Shown piece after piece: positions 54,964 through 60,672 of a stretch of DNA of 60,672 nucleotides. The stretch's first letter is position 1, and each line of letters opens with the position of its first letter. The stretch is taken from contig JAJVII010000040.1 in NCBI GenBank assembly GCA_022072085.1, forward strand, positions 1 to 60,672. The letters are read 5' to 3'. This DNA comes from Phycisphaerae bacterium (lineage in GTDB: Bacteria > Planctomycetota > Phycisphaerae > JAJVII01). A model generated the notes under the pieces. That model saw only the letters and a program-made list of their open reading frames with translations, searched no databases and was not told the DNA's origin. Position numbers and translations under genes: made by a program.

Positions 54964-56028
54964 TTACTGCCCCGGGCTGGCCGACAGCCTGGAGCGGACG
55001 AATTCAGCGCGCGCCACGCGGCGGGCCTGTTCTTCGAGCTTCTGTCCGCGAATCCTTTGCAGGTGGGCCGGCTGAGTCAAGAGGAACAGCTCGTTGATCA
55101 CTTCCAGCGGCACCCCGCGGATTCGGCCGAGATTCACCCCCAGCCGAACGTGCGAAAGCAGGTAGAGCGTCTCCTCGCTGCTGATCTGCCGGGCCGTCCG
55201 CAGCACGCCCAGGGCGCGGTGGACCTTGTCGTCGAGCATGACCTGCTTTTGATCGCACAGCGCCTCGCGGGCGCGGTGCTCGTATTCCACGAACCGCGGA
55301 ATGATCTCGTGGCCAAACTGGCCCAGCAGGTCCTGCTCGCCCCTGCCCAGCGTGGTCTGGTTGGAAATCTGGTAGAAGTCGCCGGTGGCCTCGGTGCCCT
55401 CGCCGTAGAGCCCGCGCACCGCCAGCCGAAGCTCCTTGGCCGCCGCGAACATCTTGGGCAGTTCCTCGGTGATGCGCATCCCCGGCAGGTGCAGCATGAC
55501 GCTGACGCGCATCCCCGTACCGACGTTGGTCGGGCAGGCGGTCAGGTAACCCAGCGTCGAATCGAAGGCGTACTCCAGCTCGCCGCCCAGCCGGTTGTCC
55601 AGCTCGTCGATGCGGGTCCAGCAGTCCTCGATCTGGAGGCCGCTGCGGAGCACCTGGATGCGCAGGTGGTCCTCCTCGTTGACCATGACGGCTTCGGTTT
55701 CCCCGGGGCTCAGCGCCAGCCCGCGGTCGCCCTCGCCCTCGGCGTGCTGCTTGCTGATGAGGTGCCGCTCGACCAGGAGCTGGCGGTCCATCTCGCCGAG
55801 CTTGTCAATGTCCAGGTAGCTGAGGCTGCCGTCGCCCTTGACCGCGGTGATCGCCCCGCGGATCAGGTCGCTCAGTTCGCGGCGCTGATCGTTGTCGGCC
55901 CGCGTGAGGAAGGGGTAGCCCGCCAGGTTGCGGGCCAGGCGGATGCGCGAGGAGATGACCACGTCGCTCATCGGCCCGGAGCCGCGGAGCCATTCGCCGG
56001 CCTGGCTGGACAGATCGGACAGGTCCAT
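54964..56028 (-). CDS. mcsB: protein arginine kinase McsB
   Basis: The protein has 354 residues, the usual length. It belongs to the phosphagen-kinase fold: SSRIRLARNLAGYPF, the NEED motif in VMVNEEDHLRIQVL, the nucleotide-binding TACPTNVGTGMRVSVMLHLP and ISNQTTLGRGEQDLL. McsB phosphorylates protein arginines and marks proteins for ClpCP. The start at 56028 is 5 bases after the mcsA stop, so McsA and McsB are made together, as in Firmicutes. Confidence 0.95.
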   Translation of the reverse strand: MDLSDLSSQAGEWLRGSGPMSDVVISSRIRLARNLAGYPFLTRADNDQRRELSDLIRGAITAVKGDGSLSYLDIDKLGEMDRQLLVERHLISKQHAEGEGDRGLALSPGETEAVMVNEEDHLRIQVLRSGLQIEDCWTRIDELDNRLGGELEYAFDSTLGYLTACPTNVGTGMRVSVMLHLPGMRITEELPKMFAAAKELRLAVRGLYGEGTEATGDFYQISNQTTLGRGEQDLLGQFGHEIIPRFVEYEHRAREALCDQKQVMLDDKVHRALGVLRTARQISSEETLYLLSHVRLGVNLGRIRGVPLEVINELFLLTQPAHLQRIRGQKLEEQARRVARAEFVRSRLSASPGQ

Positions 56029-56033
56029 CCGGT

Positions 56034-56528
56034 TCAGTTCTCCAGTTCGCTGATGCGGTCGCGAAGCTGGGCGGCCTGCTCGTACTGCTCGGTGGCCACC
56101 GCGTCGCGCAGCCGCCGCCGCAGGTCGACCAGTTCGTACTGCCGCCGCTGCGTCTTGTCCATCGTCGAGGGGACCTTGCCGACGTGGTGCGTCGCGTTGC
56201 CGTGGGCCCGCGAGATCAGGGGCATCAGCACCTGCTCGAAGGCCTTGTAGCAGGCCGGGCAACCCAGCAGGCCGCGCTGGCGGAACTCGGCGAAGGTCAT
56301 GCCGCACGAACCGCAGACCATCTCGCCGGTCTTGGCGGCTGCGGCCCCGGACTGCTGCATCACGAAGTTCTGAAGCCACTCGTTCAGCGACACCGGGGTC
56401 TTGCCCGTGGTGATGCCCTCCCCCGCGGCGCACTCCTCGCACAGGTGCTTCTCCCGCTTCTCACCGCCGATGATCTCAGTGAGATGAACGGTCGCCGGAT
56501 TGTTGCATTTGGGGCTCTGGCACTTCAT
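56034..56528 (-). CDS. mcsA: McsA, activator of McsB
   Basis: The start at 56528 gives 164 residues. Cysteine pairs CQSPKC, CEEC, CGSC and CPAC hold zinc. The C-terminal QYELVDLRRRLRDAVATEQ continues into YEQAAQLRDRISELE, a UVR/UvrB-type helical hairpin. McsA binds and activates McsB. It lies directly upstream of mcsB. Confidence 0.94.
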   Translation of the reverse strand: MKCQSPKCNNPATVHLTEIIGGEKREKHLCEECAAGEGITTGKTPVSLNEWLQNFVMQQSGAAAAKTGEMVCGSCGMTFAEFRQRGLLGCPACYKAFEQVLMPLISRAHGNATHHVGKVPSTMDKTQRRQYELVDLRRRLRDAVATEQYEQAAQLRDRISELEN

Positions 56529-56622
56529 CGCCGTCGGTCCTTCGGGGCAGAATGCCCCCGTCCGACACATCTTAGATTCAGCCGCCAACACCGTCAAGCA
56601 ACGCGGCCGGCGGCGCCATTGC

Positions 56623-56720
56623 TGACTGAAGATTGCAGATCGAAGATTGGGGGAGAGAAGCCCGCCCTGCCATTCCTCTCTTCAATCTGAAATCTGCAAT
56701 GGTCAATCTGCAATTCCCGG
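56623..56720. repeat. inverted word repeat (second CAGATTGAAGATT copy)
   Basis: Left arm CTGAAGATTGCAGATCGAAG (56625-56644) and right arm TTCAATCTGAAATCTGCAAT followed by GGTCAATCTGCAATTCCCGG (56681-56720) are complementary. The family is the same as at 50,203-50,305. It lies between two leftward genes. Confidence 0.65.
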
Positions 56721-56722
56721 CT

Positions 56723-57091
56723 TCACTCCGGGATGTAGCTCGCCCGGCAGCCGGCCGCCTCGCCCACGGTCACGCGGACGAGCCGCACGCCTTCGCCCAG
56801 CGCCGCCTCCAGTTCCAGCGCGATGTGCCGGGCGACGTGCTCAGCCGACGGGTTGGCCGGCCCGAGCGTGGGGTGTTCGCCGAGGTTCGTGCCCTCCAGC
56901 GGGCAGAGCACGCCGGCCAGCTTCTTCTGGAGGTCGTGGAAATCCACCAGGCAGCCCGCGGCGTCGGTGTGCGGACCGGCGACGACGACCGTGACCGGCC
57001 AATCGTGTCCGTGCAGCGGTTCGAGGCTGCCGTCAGCCAGCCGCAACTGGTGCGTCGCGGCGAACGCGGCGTCGATCTGGACTTCGTACAT
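56723..57091 (-). CDS. 6-pyruvoyl-tetrahydropterin synthase family, PTPS-III-like
   Basis: The protein has 122 residues. The zinc-binding pattern is FAATHQL and HGHDW (His14, His27, His29); VDFHDLQKKL, NPSAEHVARHIA and E..GCRASY follow. In place of the CxxxHGH motif of QueD it has EPLHGH, with Glu24 three residues before His27 and no cysteine. That ExxHGH pattern is the mark of PTPS-III, which bypasses FolB in folate synthesis. The assignment rests on this motif from memory. Confidence 0.88.
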   Translation of the reverse strand: MYEVQIDAAFAATHQLRLADGSLEPLHGHDWPVTVVVAGPHTDAAGCLVDFHDLQKKLAGVLCPLEGTNLGEHPTLGPANPSAEHVARHIALELEAALGEGVRLVRVTVGEAAGCRASYIPE

Positions 57092-57210
57092 CCGTCGGCA
57101 TCCTTTCGCGGGCCGGTGCGGGCCTCTGCTTTATTCTAAGAGGCCCGTCCCCGCCTGACCAGCGCCGGCGCGAGCATCTCCACCTGACGCCCGGCGTCCG
57201 GGTGACTACA

Positions 57211-57510
57211 ATGGAGGCGATGAGCTTCGAGGATGACGACTTCGACGACCCGCTGACCGAGGACGAGTGGCCTGACGCCTCGGACCGCGACGACGACCCG
57301 GCCGACGCATCGGCTGACTGTCCTTACTGCGGCGGCGAAGTTCACGAGGACGCCCAGCGCTGCCCGCACTGCGGCAACTGGATCATTGACGACAACCGGC
57401 CAGCCGAATGCGGGCGAGCGTCGCGTGGCGTCTGGGTCTTCCTGGTTGCAACGGCGGCCGTGCTGCTGTTTCTGGCGATTGCCGCCGTGGTCCAGGGATT
57501 GTCCGATTGA
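57211..57510 (+). CDS. zinc-ribbon protein with one membrane helix
   Basis: The N-terminal ~35 residues are very acidic (FEDDDFDDPLTEDEW). A zinc ribbon CPYCGGEVHEDAQRCPHCGNW follows, then a single transmembrane helix (GVWVFLVATAAVLLFLAIAAVV) near the C-terminus. It is probably tail-anchored with the ribbon in the cytoplasm. The start is uncertain (57202, 57211 or 57220). It is divergent from the PTPS-like gene. Confidence 0.75.
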   Translation: MEAMSFEDDDFDDPLTEDEWPDASDRDDDPADASADCPYCGGEVHEDAQRCPHCGNWIIDDNRPAECGRASRGVWVFLVATAAVLLFLAIAAVVQGLSD

Positions 57511-57569
57511 CCCGCGGCGCGCGAGCCGATAGGGTGTGAGCCGAGCCGATCAACCAAGGCAGGTGACAC

Positions 57570-58556
57570 ATGGCTTTCCCGATCCATCGCATGCGGCGAC
57601 TCCGCGCGACCGAAGGCCTCCGCCGCATGGTCCGCGAGACGCACCTCTCGACCGACGACTTGGTCATGCCGCTGTTCGTCCGCCCCGGCCAGGGCATCGA
57701 CGCGCCCATCGCCTCGATGCCCGGCCAGTCGCAGCTCTCGATCGACCGCCTGCTGCACCGCTGCGGCCAGATCCACGAGCTGGGCGTCCCGGCGGTCCTG
57801 CTGTTCGGCCTGCCCGAGAGCAAGGACGAAGTCGGCAGCAGCGCGTGGGACGACAACGGCATCGTCCAGCAGGCGACGCGGGCGATCAAGAAGTCGCTGC
57901 CCGAACTCGTGGTCATCGCCGATGTCTGCTTCTGCGAATACACCGACCACGGCCACTGCGGCGTGCTCTCCGGCTCGGGGGCCGGCCGAACGGTCGATAA
58001 CGACGCGACGCTGGTGAACCTGGCGCGGCAGTCGGTGTCGCTGGCGCGTGCGGGGGTGGACATCATCGCCCCGTCGGACATGATGGATGGCCGCGTCGGC
58101 GCGATCCGCCGCGGGCTGGACGAGGCCGGCTTGGCCGACACGCCGATCATGAGCTACGCCGCGAAGTATGCCAGCGGGTTCTACGGGCCCTTCCGTGACG
58201 CCGCCGAGAGCGCCCCGGCCTTCGGCGACCGCCGCAGCTACCAGATGGACCCCGCCAACGGCGACGAGGCCCTCCGCGAGGTCGCCCTGGACGTCGAGGA
58301 AGGCGCCGACATCGTCATGGTCAAGCCGGCGCTGGCCTATCTCGACATTATCCGCCGCGTCAAGGAGACGTTCCGCCTGCCCACGGCCGCCTACCACGTC
58401 AGCGGCGAATACTCGATGATCAAGGCCGCCGCCGAGCGCGGCTGGCTGGACGAGCGGCGGATCGTGATGGAGACCCTCACCGCAATCAAGCGGGCCGGCG
58501 CCGACATCCTCATCACCTACTACGCCCCCGAAGCCGCCGCCTGGATCGAGGAATGA
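57570..58556 (+). CDS. hemB: porphobilinogen synthase (HemB)
   Basis: The protein has 328 residues. It joins two 5-aminolevulinate molecules to porphobilinogen in heme synthesis. Catalytic zinc cysteines are 120, 122 and 130 in [13 protein letters not shown]; the Schiff-base lysines are Lys199 ([17 protein letters not shown]) and Lys252 (VMVKPA). The start has an AGG-type site (AAGGCAGG) upstream. The next gene overlaps the stop by 4 bases. Confidence 0.97.
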   Translation: MAFPIHRMRRLRATEGLRRMVRETHLSTDDLVMPLFVRPGQGIDAPIASMPGQSQLSIDRLLHRCGQIHELGVPAVLLFGLPESKDEVGSSAWDDNGIVQQATRAIKKSLPELVVIADVCFCEYTDHGHCGVLSGSGAGRTVDNDATLVNLARQSVSLARAGVDIIAPSDMMDGRVGAIRRGLDEAGLADTPIMSYAAKYASGFYGPFRDAAESAPAFGDRRSYQMDPANGDEALREVALDVEEGADIVMVKPALAYLDIIRRVKETFRLPTAAYHVSGEYSMIKAAAERGWLDERRIVMETLTAIKRAGADILITYYAPEAAAWIEE

Positions 58557-59380
58557 CCGCGCCCGTCGAATCAGCCAGCTACGTCGTTCACCGCCTGGGC
58601 CCGTGGGCGCCGGCTGACATTTCGCTGCGTTTCGTCGATGAGCCCTTCGCGCCGCCGCCGGACGTGCAGACGCTGGCTGAGCAGAACTTCGCCGACGAGC
58701 AGGCCAAGGCCCAGGCCGTCGGGCGGAAGCTGTTCAACGGCCTGCTGGCCCGCGTGCGGTCGATCGACGGGCCGCCCGCTGACCCGCCGGCGATGACGCT
58801 GCACCAGACCGACTACAAGATCTTCCTGACGACCAACCTGCTGAGCCCCGACCGGTTCGCCGCCGACGCCCGGGCCAACGTGCTGGGCGTGTCGGCCATC
58901 CTGCGCAGCAGCGACGGCCTGCTCGTGCTCGGCCGGCGCAGCCAGAAGGTGACCTACAACCGCGGCAAGGTCCACACCCTGGGCGGCGTGGCCGAGTGGC
59001 TGCGCATCCCGCCCGGCGGCGCGTGCGACGGCGGCTGGCTGGTCGAGGTGCTGCTCAAGGAGTTGTTCGAGGAACTGGGCCTGGAGCCGGAGCAGGCCCA
59101 GCCGCCGCAGGCGATGGCCCTGCTCGCCGACCGCCGCATCGGCCAGCCGGAGGTCGTCCACGCCGTGCAACTGGAGCTGTCGTCGGCGGCGCTGGAGCGG
59201 GCCTTCGGGCGCGAGGGCGACATCGAGCACTCGGCGCTGTGGACCTGCGCGGATTCGCCGGCGGCCGTGCTGGCCGAGTTGGAGCGCGGGCCGGCCCGCT
59301 TCTCCCCCGTCGCCGTCGCGACGCTGCTGGCCTGGCTGACCCTGCACCACGGCCCCGACGCCCTGGCGGCGATGAAGTGA
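58553..59380 (+). CDS. Nudix-like hydrolase, 275 aa
   Basis: It starts in an ATGA overlap with hemB. The C-terminal part has a Nudix box (GGVAEW, then [15 protein letters not shown] with the two catalytic Glu), longer in its middle than the standard spacing and with Lys for Arg. The N-terminal ~110 residues resemble those of plant-type Nudix proteins ([12 protein letters not shown]). It likely hydrolyses a nucleoside-diphosphate-linked substrate. Coupling to hemB may be only economy of space. Confidence 0.82.
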   Translation: MTAPVESASYVVHRLGPWAPADISLRFVDEPFAPPPDVQTLAEQNFADEQAKAQAVGRKLFNGLLARVRSIDGPPADPPAMTLHQTDYKIFLTTNLLSPDRFAADARANVLGVSAILRSSDGLLVLGRRSQKVTYNRGKVHTLGGVAEWLRIPPGGACDGGWLVEVLLKELFEELGLEPEQAQPPQAMALLADRRIGQPEVVHAVQLELSSAALERAFGREGDIEHSALWTCADSPAAVLAELERGPARFSPVAVATLLAWLTLHHGPDALAAMK

Positions 59381-59470
59381 TCGATAGCGCGTCCCTGTTT
59401 GAATCCGCCCGCTACCTCGGATAGACTTGGGCAGCCGGCGAGAGCCCCGACGTCCCCGATAAGGAGCGGC

Positions 59471-60241
59471 ATGCGTTCACTGGTCGCCATTCCCGTCTTC
59501 AACGAAATCCGGCATGTGGACGACGTGCTGGACGAAGTGCTCGGCCTGCATGACGACGTGCTGGTCATCGACGACGGCTCGACCGACGGAACCAGCGACG
59601 CGCTGGCCGCCCGCCGCGACATCCGGCTTCTGCGTCACCCCGAGAATCGCGGCTACGGCCAGAGCCTGATCGACGCCTTCTCCTACGCCCGGCGACACCG
59701 GTTCGACTGGCTGATCACGATGGACTGCGACCGCCAGCACCAGCCGGCCCAGATCAACCAGTTCCTCGAGCTGGCGACCTATTGTGACTGCGACCTGGTC
59801 AGCGGCAGCCGCTACATGATCGACATGCCCGGCAACGACCGCCCGCCGCTGGACCGCCAGAGCATCAACGGCCGAATCACCGTCCTGGTCAACGACGTGC
59901 TGGGCCTGGAGATCACCGACGCGTTCTGCGGCTACAAGGCCTACCAGGTGCCGGCGCTCAAGTGGCTGGCCCCGACGATCCCCGGCTATGCCTTCCCGAT
60001 GCAGCACTGGGTACAGGTGGCCCGCGCGGGGTTCAAGATGCGCGAGCTGCCCGTGCCGATCATCTACAACGACCCGAAGCGCCACTTCGGCGGCCTGCTG
60101 GACGACCCCTCGGTCCGCGAGCAGCACTACCTGGACGTGATGCTGCTGGAGTTGATCCAGCCGCGGCAGGCCCCCTGGCAGATGATGCGCCTGGAGCGCG
60201 ACTGGACCGACCTGCCCATCGGCGCGGCCATCTTAGACTGA
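59471..60241 (+). CDS. family 2 glycosyltransferase (DPM1-like)
   Basis: The start at 59471 has AAGGAG upstream. The GT-A fold opens with LVAIPVFNEIRHVDDVL and VLVIDDGSTDGT; the DxD motif is Asp85-Cys-Asp87 (LITMDCDRQHQ); GSRY and DAFCGYKAY are further family blocks. No transmembrane helix is seen, so it resembles soluble dolichol-phosphate-mannose synthase-like enzymes that charge lipid carriers. The sugar is unknown. Confidence 0.9.
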   Translation: MRSLVAIPVFNEIRHVDDVLDEVLGLHDDVLVIDDGSTDGTSDALAARRDIRLLRHPENRGYGQSLIDAFSYARRHRFDWLITMDCDRQHQPAQINQFLELATYCDCDLVSGSRYMIDMPGNDRPPLDRQSINGRITVLVNDVLGLEITDAFCGYKAYQVPALKWLAPTIPGYAFPMQHWVQVARAGFKMRELPVPIIYNDPKRHFGGLLDDPSVREQHYLDVMLLELIQPRQAPWQMMRLERDWTDLPIGAAILD

Positions 60242-60256
60242 TCCGGCTGCGACTCG

Positions 60257-60325
60257 CAAACCATGAATCTCATTCCGCCTCTTCTTCCCTCACTCGCAAC
60301 TCGAAACTCGCAACTTGAAACTTGC
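60257..60325. repeat. ACTCGCAACT word repeats
   Basis: CACTCGCAACTCGAAACTCG and CAACTTGAAACTTGC (60291-60325) repeat a ~10-base word four times with drift. A possible facing arm, GCGACTCGCAAACC (60249-60262), is direct rather than inverted. The gap holds no gene. Confidence 0.5.
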
Positions 60326-60367
60326 TTGGCTTGATCGCCGGCACCTTCGCGGATTTAATAGCCTCGC

Positions 60368-60672
60368 ATGAACGAACCGGCTGCATGGCAACTCCAGACG
60401 CCGGCCGATGACGGCCAGGTTCTGCTCTGGCCCGACCCGCGGCGGTGGCGCGAATTGGCCGACCGGCCCGCGCCGGGCGGCGGCGCTCTGCTCGGGCGGC
60501 CGCTGCCTGACGTCCGCCGCCAGGCCCGCGCGGGGCTCGCCCTGCTGGCGGGGCCCTCGCCCGACCCCGACGCCCCCTGGATCGTTACCGGGCACCAGAC
60601 CTTCTTCTATCACGCCGGGGTGTGGGCCAAGAACGCCGCCATCGACGCCGCCCGCGCGGCGTTGGGGGCCGC
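60368..60672 (+). CDS. partial gene, BshC-like fragment (runs off the window)
   Basis: The frame is open from ATG 60368 to the window end, about 101 residues. The segment WIVTGHQTFFYHAGVWAKNAAI recalls the VTGQQ/GPLY-type block of BshC, the last enzyme of bacillithiol synthesis, but only distantly. The rest is Pro/Ala/Arg-rich. Too little is present to name the protein. Confidence 0.65.
   Translation, partial: MNEPAAWQLQTPADDGQVLLWPDPRRWRELADRPAPGGGALLGRPLPDVRRQARAGLALLAGPSPDPDAPWIVTGHQTFFYHAGVWAKNAAIDAARAALGA

Overview
The window is high-GC bacterial DNA, most likely from a planctomycete of the Phycisphaerae kind. The basis is the gene style of 21.7-60.7 kb: secreted FG-GAP (VCBS) repeat proteins, squalene-cyclase-like toroid proteins with a DUF4159-type tail, proteins with PTTQP-type linkers, an HD-GYP/PilZ protein and an McsA/McsB pair. 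This assignment is an inference, since no rRNA gene is present.

Region 1 (1-17.57 kb) is an integrated mobile element of phage or plasmid type. It opens inside the last 121 bases of a group II intron. A few rightward genes follow, then a long leftward block with many 4-base stop/start overlaps: a sigma-factor-like protein, a PD-(D/E)XK nuclease, a Sak4-like ATPase, a DUF669 protein, an initiator-like tRNA with an 8-base anticodon loop, an ERCC4 nuclease, two small metal-binding proteins, a RecD2-like helicase, an NrS-1-type primase-polymerase/SF3 helicase, and finally a zinc-finger protein, an HNH nuclease and a ParB-methyltransferase fusion. Seven iteron-like repeats with a Z-DNA-prone tract lie just beyond the primase gene and look like a replication origin. 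A divergent switch region and an AlpA-like HTH protein precede a tyrosine integrase (16,041-17,549). No structural phage genes are visible; they may lie left of the window.

Region 2 (17.5-21.6 kb) is a host defence segment. The integrase gene runs into a 38-codon 5' fragment of a type I restriction hsdM gene, so the element appears to have inserted into, or recombined within, hsdM. Upstream of hsdM on the same strand is an AAA+ ATPase / subtilisin-like protease pair resembling the IetAS anti-phage system. A tRNA-Gly(CCC) follows.

Region 3 (21.7-60.7 kb) is chromosomal. It holds envelope and secreted proteins (FG-GAP proteins, an S1C protease, toroid/DUF4159 paralogues, lipoproteins), a ParA-CBM48 fusion with a degenerate companion, an HD-GYP/PilZ protein, an RNase Z-like hydrolase, YggS, a ferredoxin, an AsmA-like protein, a BioF/Kbl-type enzyme, an epimerase-like protein, McsAB, a PTPS-III-like enzyme, HemB, a Nudix protein and a family 2 glycosyltransferase. 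Two perfect parS-type palindromes at 27.54-27.59 kb suggest that this segment lies near the chromosomal centromere/origin region.

Many gaps between region 3 genes hold degenerate word-repeat inverted repeats: two arms made of tandem 12-15-base words, facing each other across 20-80 bases. One different palindromic element sits in frame inside a coding sequence at 41.4-41.6 kb.
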